64,000 nucleotides of DNA from Stictocephala bisonia (GCA_035578905.1 JAQJVL010000161.1:1133020-1197019), one strand, 5' to 3'. Positions 23,501-31,483 are shown, numbered from the stretch's first letter. Program-made: numbers and translations. Notes: generated by a model not told the origin, from the sequence alone.

Positions 23501-25651
23501 CAACAATAGGCTTAAGGTAATAATTTATTATATACAATAACACATTATATTACTACATTGAAGTGAATTACATAATAATAATTTATGTTATTATTATGTA
23601 ATTCTGACTGTTCTTCATTATTTTAGTAATGAATTTTAGTAATTCAACTGACTTCCTTTTATTATTAAATTGCCTTTTACATTAAACGTAAGTACTCTTC
23701 AAGTTTTCTTTTCAAAAATTGTTTTATCCATTTAAATATTGGATCATAAACTGCTCAATTCTCTAACAAAGTATAGTGACTGAATACTATTGATATGAAC
23801 TGTAATACTAATTTTAATTGTTTTTCTAATAGTTTTGGATTGTCTAATATTAACATATTTAAATTAATAATACAATTTTGTAATTCAAACCATAAAAAGT
23901 CTGTACAATTCTTGATTTTATACGCAAATAGATTTTCCATCCAATGTAAAATTTTTAGTTTCAAAATATCAGTTGTTTTTGTGGTCCATCGTGGAGAGCT
24001 AGTGTAGTCCTTGTAAATGTAATGCAGTTTAAACCAGCTCTGGTTGCTGACGACCTCACTAAGAAAATTACAGGCACAAATATTCATGTAAGAAGGAATA
24101 TCTATTGTAAGTGTACAACTAAACCCTCTTATGGCCAGAGGTTTAAAAAAATATTAAATGTTTCATAAATTGATTTGTAACTTTTGCATGTCAAATTAAT
24201 ATTTTTTATCAGTATTTTCTTGTTAAGTATGATTGATTTTAAATATAAAATTGTACATTGTACCTTGCAATATGATTAACAGAGATTAACAGCTGTTAAA
24301 TTCCACTTATGTTTAAAATCTGCTGTACACAACTCAGTTAAGCTCTTAAACAAGCTCTTTTGATGCCTGTTGTGTGCCACATAGAGAAAAAAATAAAATA
24401 GAGTAGACACACAGCAATCTAAGTTTGGCTGGAACTGTTACCAAGATGGCGGCCCCCTCCACTGTTTGCTCAATTCTAGACGAAAGCTGGGAAGCTGAGT
24501 GTCAGATGAATTTCAAAAACTTGTAATGCAGTATTGTGATTAGATCTCAGTCTTCCTACCTTCCAAACGCAATTGAGCTACCGCAGCTGGTTGCAATAAC
24601 AGCAATATAACAAACAGTACAGAATAACTTTTTACATATATTAGGAAATCAATTTATTTGATTATTATTATTTCTTTATAATACTGTACATTAGCCTACT
24701 TCAAGTTGTTTTACTTGGTTTACTGTGGTGTTTAAAATTAATTATTTTAATTTTATCAAATGTTTATTTCAACGGTAGGTTACATCAGCTGTGCCCATCT
24801 CACACAAGCGTCTAGGAGTGTGGGGTCAGTCTTGGAGGGGAGGGAGTGTCTTTGGCGGGGCGATATGATTTGAAGGAAAAGGCTCCCAAACACGGTCTAA
24901 CCCCACACTCATAGGCGCTTGTCCATCTCACAAAGATGGCGAATATCGGCGTCAACTACTAATATAGGATAGAATGCATTATGACTACTCTACTTTATTC
25001 TTTGCTCTGTGGCTTCAACCCTCACCCTTGGGACTGTCAAGGGTAGGAATGAAGCCAGCAGTAGTGTGGTGACAACAGCCTGACTCACTTCTCGACATAT
25101 AGTCAAGCAAGTTTCAAATTTGTTTCACTGTTATTTAAACAATATTGCCACAAGAAATAAAAACAATAACATATGATATTACTAGTTTTTAGTATAGATA
25201 GTTAATAGTAAAATTTGTTTTACATTGATTTATTATTGTACATTATGATTGAGTGATTCTGTTAATAATTTGTAAAAATTTATATAAGAGGATAAGTTTT
25301 AAGTAATATTTTAGCGTTGTACATGCAAACATTGTAGTTGTACAATTGTATTGTTTTTCAACAACAAGTTCAAAAAAATTCTCCTGAATTACATTATATA
25401 TAATTTTTAGAATCATGCCCTAAACTGGAGAGGACAATTAATATACGATAAATAATGGTGTTCATTGTGTGCAGGTCCGATGTACTGCCAGTATCCTGAG
25501 TGTGTATTGGCAGACAACAGAAAAAAGTGCTGAATGGGAAAGGCCTAAAATGGCCGAGCACCAGTGGAAACCTAGTGTCTTGCTCAATCTCAAAACAGAT
25601 GCTGAAACTGTATTAGTAGGCAAAGGTCAGTCGTGTTCAATTGAAACATAG
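8341..25651 (+). CDS. Beaten-path (Beat) family immunoglobulin protein, 5' incomplete, 5 exons
   Basis: Secreted or membrane-linked cell-surface protein with two immunoglobulin-like domains. Beat proteins bind Side-family receptors and guide axon fasciculation and defasciculation. The exons are 8341-8561, 14972-15107, 17842-17975, 23385-23516 and 25475-25625/25651. All have AG/GT borders, and the phases join without a break (2 leading bases, then phase 0, 1, 0, 0). Ig1 carries HCFF, the core Trp in VKWYK, FYRYTP and YSCEVSADAPSFQTALV. Ig2 carries RYREGDTLRVNCTS, PAANLSWLLNG and VRCTASILSVYWQTTEKS. These strings are hallmarks of the Beat family; the subfamily is not resolved. About 257 residues are visible. 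The signal-peptide exon, which must end in phase 1, is missing, and the C-terminal end is uncertain. Introns reach 6.4 kb and are full of repeats. The downstream neighbour IFT57 converges on it. Confidence 0.85.
8562..9554. other. Beat intron, no further feature
   Basis: Unique AT-rich intron sequence. A short AG-rich stretch (gtgagagagagag) lies near 8805. No exon or RNA gene was recognised. Confidence 0.6.
9555..9705. repeat. CACCC/CAGTGGTATTGA minisatellite, locus 1
   Basis: About four copies of a ~31-34-bp unit containing CCACCCACCCTTACACG and TACAGTGGTATTGA. The opposite strand is rich in GGGTGGGTGGG. The same unit occurs at six other places in this window. Confidence 0.9.
9860..10165 (+). 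other. Acidic open frame, possible gene or transposon fragment
   Basis: From about 9867 the reading frame gives DDEFSEQDER, a stop, then DEEVVLDKGLEKQDEQQ, a charged section with several cysteines, and YYKDWFVYV before running into AT-rich noise. Composition is unlike the neighbouring random frames and resembles the acidic N-termini of some transposases. No family was recognised. It sits between two loci of the same minisatellite. Confidence 0.25.
10472..10606. repeat. CACCC/CAGTGGTATTGA minisatellite, locus 2, units in both orientations
   Basis: One unit in the CCCACCC orientation (10472-10505) is followed by about three in the GGGTGGG orientation (10515-10606), making the locus partly palindromic. 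Units match those at 9555-9705. Confidence 0.88.
10660..10950. repeat. Dispersed repeat F, copy 1
   Basis: Diverged copy of the sequence at 42580-42900 in the same orientation. Both contain an AGGAACAAACACA-like start, CAGGTATAA, an ACTCCTGT block, AAAACTATCACACATA and a run of AAATATGAAA-type words ending near a CAGTGTGG or CAGAGCAACTTATTAAATA block. Confidence 0.7.
10951..12023. other. Beat intron, unannotated
   Basis: AT-rich, with a 26-base A run at 11220-11245. Two related phrases, GGACCATTCTCC near 11180 and GGCCATTCCC near 11468, hint at old repeats. No gene was recognised. Confidence 0.55.
12024..13112 (-). mobile_element. 5'-truncated non-LTR retrotransposon (LINE), C-terminal RT region
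   Basis: An open frame of 232 codons (12371-13069) encodes the region downstream of the reverse-transcriptase catalytic core: KVKNLGLIMNKNLNW, FTHFNYCDTVINDM, LQRAQNYCIRFIFNLR, ACRLWNALPDNIRS. The frame continues upstream to about 13112 (WLNEAKTQTILLGSTRLTS). The 3' end is a (TTTCA)n tail at 12024-12054 preceded by AATAAAGACG, typical of simple-repeat-tailed insect LINEs. The 5' end, the endonuclease and the catalytic YADD are missing. A second copy of the family lies at 31484-33073 on the + strand. Confidence 0.88.
13320..13750. repeat. Dispersed repeat E, copy 1 (probable Tc1-type non-autonomous element)
   Basis: Diverged copy of 48205-48675, same orientation. Shared blocks include GTGAAATCTTGT.CATCATCATGA, TTTTTGACGCCATTAGC, GAACGAAAATCTTCAA, CTACTCAAGAGA-like text, TTATACTTTATGGA and AATAACGTTG.TGTGAAAGC. 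The right edge approaches TTTTCCACTCTG, a worn version of the CCACACTGTATA end of the other copy. Confidence 0.75.
13751..14971. other. Beat intron, no feature
   Basis: AT-rich, no repeat or exon recognised. The acceptor for the next exon is the pyrimidine-rich ATGATTGTTCACAG at its end. Confidence 0.6.
14972..15107 (+). CDS. Beat exon: C-terminal part of Ig domain 1
   Basis: Acceptor TTGTTCACAG, donor GTTA/GTAAGT. It encodes ALLSNATQVTLQNV, SGLYSCEVSADAPSFQ and TALVTGQIVIV, i.e. strands D to G of Ig1 with the F-strand cysteine. SNAT is a potential N-glycosylation site. The exon begins in phase 0 and ends in phase 1, matching both neighbours. A 49-bp satellite begins only 42 bp downstream of its donor. 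Confidence 0.9.
15150..17329. repeat. 49-bp palindromic satellite, about 45 copies
   Basis: Array of a 49-bp unit: GGTCTGTCACCTTCGAAGG, then TAGACCTCTTATTATTACA, then RTACAAGTTAA. The first half is a near-palindrome (GGTCT..CACCTTCGAAGGTAG..AGACC) centred on TTCGAA, so every unit could form a short stem. Variation is mostly T/C in CTGYCACC, A/G in ACARTAC and T/C in AGGYCTG. Two units near 17160 and 17215 have an extra ATT. A truncated unit occurs at about 15480. The array lies wholly inside a Beat intron. Confidence 0.97.
17330..17841. other. Beat intron segment
   Basis: AT-rich. It holds the perfect hairpin at 17593-17646 listed separately, and ends with the acceptor GACATTTCACAG. Confidence 0.6.
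17593..17646. repeat. Perfect 25-bp inverted repeat with a 4-base loop
   Basis: The left arm 17593-17617 (CTCAGTAAATTAG..GATTAGAT) is exactly complementary to the right arm 17622-17646 around an AAAA loop. It lies 196 bp upstream of a Beat acceptor. Confidence 0.93.
17842..17975 (+). CDS. Beat exon: N-terminal part of Ig domain 2
   Basis: Acceptor ACATTTCACAG, donor CATCAG/GTAACT. It encodes 44 residues (plus a split codon): TPPKHRPSLHGLKPRYREG, DTLRVNCTSAYSLPAANLSW and LLNGHQ. The NCTS cysteine and the NLSW tryptophan define the second Ig fold. NCTS and NLSW are potential N-glycosylation sites. RYREGD..NCTS...PAANLSW is the most family-specific part of Beat proteins. Confidence 0.92.
17976..19289. 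other. Beat intron, no feature
   Basis: AT-rich. An open frame of 107 codons on the - strand at 18381-18704 has no recognisable family and is taken as chance or an eroded repeat. Confidence 0.5.
19290..20320 (-). mobile_element. Degenerate LINE reverse-transcriptase fragment
   Basis: Read on the - strand in shifting frames. Upstream (20030-20160) gives FRIDKSTFHSLDKLIRQFHS and FCDFSRVE, like the RT FR...ST..AL / DFSKAFD region. At 19698-19904 comes LALFLINVNDLPLG, then ILYADDTILVV with an intact YADD box. Downstream come KVKFLGF and FQSVFRYGLILYGN. Many stops and shifts mean it is an old dead copy. The GCPHDSVLS motif replaces the usual G.PQGSVL. Confidence 0.8.
20324..21180 (-). mobile_element. 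5'-truncated LINE, C-terminal fragment
   Basis: The 138-codon frame 20731-21147 has VENVQKQFLKFLYFKEFG, YSELLSIFHLDSLSVRRK, VPRPNTRSRMLFT and LNVMIRLHNSL, typical of the region after the RT domain in Jockey-like LINEs. Its 3' end at 20324-20345 is a (ATTTGA)n-type tail preceded by GTCAATAAATG. It abuts the 3' side of an older RT fragment, so it probably inserted beside it. The AT-rich (ATT)n stretch 21183-21243 marks its 5' side. Confidence 0.82.
21183..21255. repeat. ATT/AAT microsatellite
   Basis: Imperfect run of TTATAATAATAATT-type words ending in (AAT)n, adjacent to the 5' end of the truncated LINE. Confidence 0.85.
21646..21835. repeat. Dispersed repeat G, copy 1
   Basis: Diverged copy of 37560-37735, same orientation. 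Shared words include CCCTGCA.GCT, CCAACCCTGT, TGTGACTTTTGAC, AATAATAGTAGA and TATTAAATTTATTTACAGTA followed by CTCACATTACTTGCG. Confidence 0.8.
21836..22885. other. Beat intron, no feature
   Basis: AT-rich with A/T simple sequence around 22556-22605. No exon or repeat was recognised. Confidence 0.5.
22886..23052. repeat. Dispersed repeat H, copy 1
   Basis: Resembles 41700-41865. Both contain ACTATAATAGAAA, TCAACTTCCA, CTGGACACT/CTAGACACT, GGGCAGGCTCT/GGTGGGCTCT and AAAAAGTRCCA followed by a CARCTG..TCCA block. Identity is patchy but colinear. Confidence 0.6.
23385..23516 (+). CDS. Beat exon: middle of Ig domain 2
   Basis: Acceptor GTGTCTGTGCAG, donor CTTAAG/GTAATA. It encodes 44 residues with no partial codons, beginning VDKHYVKNNKKS and ending ILEKILNTHDFASNNRLK. 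This is the poorly conserved C'-E region of Ig2. It is accepted because both splice sites are good, its phase is compatible, and it joins directly to VRCTAS of the next exon as Beat proteins require. Confidence 0.82.
23517..24377. other. Beat intron, no feature
   Basis: AT-rich sequence without a recognised element. Confidence 0.5.
24378..25013. mobile_element. Possible non-autonomous DNA element with imperfect inverted ends
   Basis: The left end CCACATAGAGAAAAAAATAA with AATAGAGTAGAC is loosely complementary to the right end TACTCTACTTTATTC with GCTCTGTGG. The interior contains AAGATGGCGGCC and AAAGATGGCGAA motifs. No clear target duplication was found, so this is tentative. The 119-bp foldback element at 24804 lies inside it. 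Confidence 0.35.
24804..24922. mobile_element. 119-bp foldback MITE with 23-bp TIRs and a 9-bp TSD
   Basis: The TIRs ACAAGCGTCTAGGAGTGTGG (plus GGT) at 24804-24826 and the inverted copy at 24900-24922 differ at two positions. They are flanked by the exact direct repeat CCATCTCAC (24795-24803 and 24923-24931). A 9-bp duplication points to a Mutator-like (MULE) source, though Merlin-type insertion is not excluded. It is too short to encode protein. Confidence 0.85.
25475..25651 (+). CDS. Beat exon: end of Ig domain 2 and C-terminal tail
   Basis: Acceptor CATTGTGTGCAG. It encodes VRCTASILSVYWQTTEKS, then WERPKMAEHQWKPSV and AETVLVGK. The cysteine of VRCTAS pairs with NCTS of an earlier exon. 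Two endings are possible. Reading through gives a stop at 25649-25651 after GQSCSIET. Splicing at AAAG/GTCAGT (25625) would continue in phase 1 to an exon that could not be found. The Ig fold itself is complete either way. Confidence 0.85.
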   Translation, partial: VRCTASILSVYWQTTEKSAEWERPKMAEHQWKPSVLLNLKTDAETVLVGKGQSCSIET

Positions 25652-26383
25652 AGAATTATTCATGTTTGGCATGCTTTACAGAAACTATGAGGGCTATACA
25701 TATGAAACTGTTTATCTTTTATGTATATGCAAACTCTGGATGATGTAACACATAACAAAATATGTCAGACAATATTTATATATGTTTAATCTAATATTTA
25801 TTCATTGTGGTTCATACAAACTTAGTACAGTAAATTAAAAAAAAAAAAAAAATGGTGGCCTTACTCCACTAAATACACATAAGTAATGAATGACTGGAAA
25901 GCTATAGAATAACTTACTCAGTACAGTATCTTTCTAAACGTTCATAATCATATAAACCGTGTCCCCCAAAAGCTCCCCTCTTAAATTTTCAATATAAATA
26001 GATAAATATTCCGTAGGGGATTGTTAAATGAGTAGAAAGGTTTTTTCAATATATGAGGATTTCACCCCAAAAAAATAGGGGTTTTAGGGATGTCAAAATC
26101 TTTAAATAGAAACTTCCATTATGTGACATCTCATATTAAATGTCTTTACAAAAGAGGAACAATGATGCAAACTAGAGGTCTCAGAGTCAACTCAGTCAAA
26201 AATGGCGGACTTTCAAGTTTTGATTTTGTGTTGTCCCACACCTCCATCAACTTAAACAGAAATTATACCAACCAATATCCATGGGGGCTCATTACAAGAC
26301 GAAATATTATGGTTTTTGGGATATATATATGAGGATTCAAATTTCCAACAAAAAATGGATATGGGGTTGGTATGACCCAAATC
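25652..26383. other. 3' flank of the Beat gene, no feature
   Basis: AT-rich DNA with a short A run near 25837. No terminal exon in the required phase was recognised. Confidence 0.5.
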
Positions 26384-26635
26384 CCATCACCTGGGTGAGA
26401 TGAGAGGGTTTGGATTGTAACCAGACAAAACAACAGTGCATCACCTGGGTTGAAGAGGTAGGGTTTGGGTTGTAACCAGACAAAACAACAGTGCATCACC
26501 TGGGTTGGAGAGGTAGGGTTTGGGTTGTAACCAGACAAAACAACAGTGCATCACCTGGGTTTAAGAGGTAGGGTTTGGGTTGTAACCAGATAAAACAACA
26601 GTGCATCACCTGGGTTTACGAGGTAGGGTTTGGGT
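26384..26635. repeat. 55-bp tandem repeat, about 4.5 copies
   Basis: The unit has CCAGACAAAACAACAGTGCA, then TCACCTGGGTT, then GAGGTAGGGTTTGGGTTGTAA. CCAGACAAAA recurs at 26421, 26476, 26531 and 26586. The last unit passes straight into a LINE fragment. Confidence 0.95.
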
Positions 26636-26639
26636 CCTT

Positions 26640-27541
26640 TTTACTCATAATAATTTAATATTCGTAAGAACATTGAAAATTAATAACCCAATGAATGGCC
26701 TCGTGTACCCCTATCTCTCGTACGGCATAATATTATGGGGCAGTAGTGCAAACATCCTTTTTGAAAGAATTTTTAAACTCCAGAAAAAAGCTGTGAGAGT
26801 CACTTTGATTAAAATGCAGAGTCGTGCAGAACAGCATTCAGGGAGTTGGAACTGCTGACTCTTCCTTGTCTTTACATCCTTGAGACGGCGGTGTACTGTC
26901 GTTACAAATGTAGTTTGACTAGCGGCAGTGACGTCCATGGATATGAGACAAGGGTGAGGGCCGCCTACCGCATCGATCAACACAAGACGGTGGCGTTTGA
27001 ACGCCTTCCCTCGCAGATGGAAGTCAGATTGGTCAATGTTCTCCCTGAACGAATTAAATCTCAAACTTCCCAAAAATTATTTAAATCTCAGCTGAAAAGT
27101 CACCTTGTGTTTAATGCTTTTTATACGATTGGCGAGTTCATGGACCACCATCATGGGAATTTATAGAATGCCCGGTTACTCCAGCACTTTGGTGACAAAT
27201 TCATGCTTTGTCTAAATTAAAAATTAATATCTCTAACACATGTTTAGCCCTGCTAAAGATTTTAACCAACTTAATAAGCCTTAAGTTTAATAGCCTTAGC
27301 TTAGTTTAATAATAAGCTTAATAGCCTTAACTAGCTTTAACTAATTTGACGCCATTTATTGTACCTTTGTACATTTACAAATAATTTTGAAATGTACAAA
27401 GGTAACAGTTATTTTTCATAGTAAGTTTTATTTCACATATCTTTATCCCAGAAAATTTGAAACTAATCTCTTCTATAAAAAACAACTGATTGTACAGTAA
27501 TTATTGTAACAAAGGTAACCCATTTTGAATTGAATTGAATT
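26640..27541 (+). mobile_element. Truncated LINE, post-RT region and 3' tail
   Basis: A first frame gives PYLSYGIILWGSSANILFER and KLQKKAVRVT. After a frame change near 26850 a second gives ELLTLPCLYILETAVYC, AYRIDQHKTVAFERLPSQ and LFKSQLKSHLVFNAFYTIGE. These are the C-terminal motifs of Jockey-like LINE ORF2. The 3' end has a (TTGAA)n tail at 27523-27541. A 104-bp foreign segment (27407-27510) flanked by AAAGGTAAC interrupts the 3' UTR. Confidence 0.85.
27407..27510. mobile_element. 104-bp insertion in a LINE 3' UTR, flanked by a 9-bp repeat
   Basis: AAAGGTAAC at 27398-27406 is repeated exactly at 27511-27519, and removing the insert restores a continuous LINE tail. 98 bp of the insert recur at 30978-31075 with one visible difference. 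No convincing TIR is visible, so its class is unknown. Confidence 0.6.
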
Positions 27542-27684
27542 ACTTCTCATTTTACAGGCCCTTATAAATGAAGAACAATGCTGCAACCAGAGTTCTCTCT
27601 CTCAATCCAGTACAAAATGGTAGCCTGTCAAAGGTTTTTTAGCATACTTTTTAATTAAAACTTTGGCAGGCTGACTATTTAGGA

Positions 27685-28064
27685 TACTATTAGCTCAACT
27701 ATTAGTCACTTCAGCATGTGTTGGAAAGAGACCATTAGAGGGATGGAGAGAGATACAGAGAAGGGGACCGCTGGACTCATTTCTAGACGTCTTCTTGTTT
27801 CTATTCAATGATAGTTTGTAGTGTTATAGTCGGTGAGTCACAAGAACTGCTCTGATCTTCATGCCTCTGTGATATTGAAGGCGCTGATTTCCATTTAAAC
27901 AGCACAAGTCATGTAGTGTACCTGTAAAAATGACTAATTATGATATGTACACTACATGACTTGTGCTGTTTAAATGGAAATCAGTGCCTTCAATATCACA
28001 GAGGCATGAAGTTTGGAGGACTTCTCATGACTCGCCGACAGTATGTGGGTTTTATACAGTGTTG
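27685..28064. repeat. Segment A, copy 1, containing a 65-bp-arm foldback
   Basis: 380-bp segment repeated at 28351-28730 (offset 666). It contains an inverted repeat with arms 27857-27921 and 27947-28011 that differ at one base and flank a 25-base spacer. Weaker complementarity continues outward to GTCGGTGAGTCA / TGACTCGCCGAC. Confidence 0.93.
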
Positions 28065-28070
28065 ACTCAT

Positions 28071-28334
28071 TCTGACCATTGATTATCCGTAGCAATACCA
28101 TTGATTATCCGTAGCAATAATTTATGTATCACAAGAATACCTCTCTCGAGGAGTAATACATTTTTAAATACAATAATATTTACCCAATTACATTAGACAA
28201 AATTATTTATAAAACTAAATATATTTAGTTATAGACGAAATATAAAAACAACTGTTTTAGATAAAAGACAATATATATTGTATCTACATTACTTATCCTA
28301 TATTTTTTTTTAAATAGTTCTATCTTGAAGATTG
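28071..28334. repeat. Segment B, copy 1
   Basis: 264-bp segment starting TCTGACCATTGATTATCCG, repeated at 29423-29686. It contains a small internal duplication, CCATTGATTATCCGTAGCAA, twice in tandem. Confidence 0.93.
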
Positions 28335-28350
28335 CTATTGCTATTGAGAT

Positions 28351-28730
28351 TACTATTAGCTCAACTATTAGTCACTTCAGCATGTGTTGGAAAGAGACCA
28401 TTAGAGGGATGGAGAGAGATACAGAGAAGGGGACCGCTGGACTCATTTCTAGACGTCTTCTTGTTTCTATTCAATGATAGTTTGTAGTGTTATAGTCGGT
28501 GAGTCACAAGAACTGCTCTGATCTTCATGCCTCTGTGATATTGAAGGCGCTGATTTCCATTTAAACAGCACAAGTCATGTAGTGTACCTGTAAAAATGAC
28601 TAATTATGATATGTACACTACATGACTTGTGCTGTTTAAATGGAAATCAGTGCCTTCAATATCACAGAGGCATGAAGTTTGGAGGACTTCTCATGACTCG
28701 CCGACAGTATGTGGGTTTTATACAGTGTTG
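28351..28730. repeat. Segment A, copy 2, with the same foldback
   Basis: Near-identical to 27685-28064. The hairpin arms lie at about 28523-28587 and 28613-28677. It is followed by the 692-bp segment X (28731-29422) that is missing between A and B in the first copy. Confidence 0.93.
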
Positions 28731-29422
28731 GATCTGAGAATATTGTTTTTAATGTCCTATGAATGCTTGCAGAGAACGAGCCGACACAAGAGACAGAATA
28801 CTCATCCTCCATCAGTCCTAGTTTGTTGGTCCTTTCGTCTATTCTGTGTTGGAGCACTTTGCTACTTCAGTACAGTCTCATTCTTACATAGAGTATTTGC
28901 ACTCTGATGATTGTGCGTTTGTCTGTGATGAAAGTCAAGTCTGTTCAATAGACAACTGATTACTGTGTAGAGTTACTTAACGGTGTGCTTTGCCTTAAGC
29001 TATTTTTATGCTTTGTCTTTAGGGAATAAGAAACATGATAAAATGTTCAGATGATTAGAATAGTCATAAATGTGATATTTTTGTTTTACTGTACATTATT
29101 TGTATAAAAAGACATTGCTAAGTTATTAATAAGAAAAAAAGACTAATCAATTCAAGGATGACTGACTCAATTAGTTTTTAAAGTAACTTCTTTATAAAAT
29201 CAATACTTATCTTGATAGGTTTGTTTTAAATGAAAAAATGTTTATATGTATCAAATTTCATACTGATGGTTTCAATTTTGTATGTACTTACTATTTAATA
29301 TTTATGTACCAAAAACCAATATTTATGCACTTCATATTTAAATACTACTGACTGCTTAGTTTAAGAATTGCTATTGTAACTCAACTAAGTAACATACCAT
29401 GTTGTTTCTTCAATAGATCTCA
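28731..29422. other. Segment X, present only between A' and B'
   Basis: Begins GATCTGAG and ends with GATCTCA. It is either an insertion into the second duplicate or sequence lost from the first. No gene was recognised. Confidence 0.6.
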
Positions 29423-29686
29423 TCTGACCATTGATTATCCGTAGCAATACCATTGATTATCCGTAGCAATAATTTATGTATCACAAGAATACCTCTCTCG
29501 AGGAGTAATACATTTTTAAATACAATAATATTTACCCAATTACATTAGACAAAATTATTTATAAAACTAAATATATTTAGTTATAGACGAAATATAAAAA
29601 CAACTGTTTTAGATAAAAGACAATATATATTGTATCTACATTACTTATCCTATATTTTTTTTTAAATAGTTCTATCTTGAAGATTG
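29423..29686. repeat. Segment B, copy 2
   Basis: Near-identical to 28071-28334. Confidence 0.93.
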
Positions 29687-30407
29687 AAGAGTCATATGAA
29701 CAATAGAAGTAGACAAAATTGCAGTTTCATCTCAAATCAATCTAAAGACCTGACAGAAAAAGTAATTATCGTACAAAATACTCTACGTAAAATGCATCAT
29801 CAAAATTCATAAGGCTTACATCATCTAAGTCATATTTGGTCTGAGGTCTTTTATTCTATTTACAAATAATATATTATAAGCAACGAGTTAATGATTTCAA
29901 AACATTTTTTTACCATAGCCGCACAGTAAATTTTTAACCCTAGTCTAATGATAATGCCAAAGGAAACATAGTTTCTATAGGATAAAGTATCATTGAATAT
30001 AGAAACAGTCATTGATGCATTTGCTGTAGATATGCGCCTGTGAGACTAATTTGAGCCAATGGTAAAATCGTCTTAGTTAAGAATCGGACAACTGTTTGGT
30101 GTTCTGTTAGTTCAGCTATTAGCCACTTCAACGTTTTGAGACAGACAGAGAGGGATGAAGAGAGAGAATTTCACATAACTGGAAAATTAGTCTTTTTGTT
30201 TCTTTAGTCAGCAGTGTAAGATATATTTTTATAAATATAAGTGAAACACAAGTAGCCCATCAGCCATGAGTGGAATTTAATAGTTTGATTACCCACAGTC
30301 AAGATGAATTGGATAAGACTTAGCAAAATACAAAAATAAAAAACCAAATATTTTCAAAATAATCTGCATGTCGTCTTGACAATGGGTCCAATCTGATCTC
30401 CTCTATT
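29687..30407. other. Intergenic, no gene
   Basis: AT-rich DNA. A short phrase (TTCAGCTATTAGCCACTTCA, with AGAGGGATGAAGAGAGAGA) near 30110-30165 is a diverged echo of the left part of segment A. Confidence 0.55.
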
Positions 30408-30516
30408 CTTTAATTATTCATTATTCATTTATAAGATGCCTATCGTCAAGATATGGGTGAATATGAGAAGCGAATGAGTGTAAATGAACGAGTGTAGTCA
30501 TTGTTACTAAGGTCGA
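30408..30516. repeat. Dispersed repeat I, copy 1
   Basis: Shares colinear words with 38943-39055 and 39060-39165: ATTCATT..TAAGA, AAGATATGGGTGAATATGAG, CGAATGAGTGT and GAGTGTAGTCATTGTTACTA. Confidence 0.75.
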
Positions 30517-30844
30517 CTTAATTAATTAAATTAACATCAACCTTCATTTTGAATGAATGATTGAAAGTTTTAATTACTTAACGTTTTCTTCTGAATTTGT
30601 AAAACTAATTTATTATTTGTTAAATTGGTCATTTTCTTGAAATTTCTGTTTTTATCATATTACTGAAAATAATTCATAGCTACTTTAAAGATACGTGAAA
30701 GTTAAAAATAAATTTAATATTGTGTATCTTAGGGTCAGTGAGTTACTGTAATGAAATTAGCTTAAACATGTCTATTTTGAATCCTTCTGTGTCAATTAAG
30801 AAAATAATTAGAAAAGGCAAATGAATTAGAATTGCAAATAATAT

Positions 30845-30962
30845 TTATATTTGATCAACTTTGTCAATGTTAAAATAACTGGAAGGAAAAACAAATATTA
30901 CAATTGGGTGTTTAAGTGTTACTTATATAGCATCTAAATAGACTGTATGATGTGTATGCTAT
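30845..30962. repeat. Local duplicate C, copy 1
   Basis: The 118-bp sequence from TTATATTTGATCAACTTTGT to GTGTATGCTAT is repeated at 31276-31392 with a small difference at GTTTAAGTG / GTTACGTG. Confidence 0.93.
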
Positions 30963-30977
30963 GTCAATTAAATAAAT

Positions 30978-31075
30978 GTTATTTTTCATAGTAAGTTTTA
31001 TTTCACATATCTTTATCCCAGAAAATTTGTAACTAATCTCTTCTATAAAAAACAACTGATTGTACAGTAATTATT
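30978..31075. repeat. Second copy of the 98-bp insert sequence
   Basis: Same orientation and almost identical to 27408-27505. It lies between the two copies of duplicate C. Confidence 0.92.
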
Positions 31076-31275
31076 TTAACATTACATAAAAAGTATTTTT
31101 CATGTGACTTATATCAAACATACACGAGAACTACCATGCATTTCTATGGTGCCGTTTCTCCTTGTTCTCCATTGCCACCTTGTTCTGAGCAGGGCTGTAT
31201 TTAATGCATGTAGCTCAACAAAATTTGCTGCCCCTCTCTCAGAGGGCGCGATAAGAGGGGAGGTGGTGTATCTGG

Positions 31276-31392
31276 TTATATTTGATCAACTTTGTCAATG
31301 TTAAAATAACTGGAAGGAAAAACAAATATTACAATTGGGTGTTACGTGTTACTTATATAGCATCTAAATAGACTGTATGATGTGTATGCTAT
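31276..31392. repeat. Local duplicate C, copy 2
   Basis: Flanked on both sides by TATCTGGT, consistent with a small target or junction duplication (GTGTATCTGGT / GCTATCTGGT). Confidence 0.88.
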
Positions 31393-31483
31393 CTGGTGGT
31401 CTATCTGGTGCTCATGACTTTGTAAAACAAACTAATGCTGCCTCGATAGATCCTCCACTGGGTTGGTTTTTTTTTTTTTTTTT

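Noticed and set aside
31192..31270. hAT-like MITE suggested by CAGGGCTGTATTTAATGCAT
   Set aside because: The start resembles a hAT end, but no matching second end or 8-bp duplication was found.
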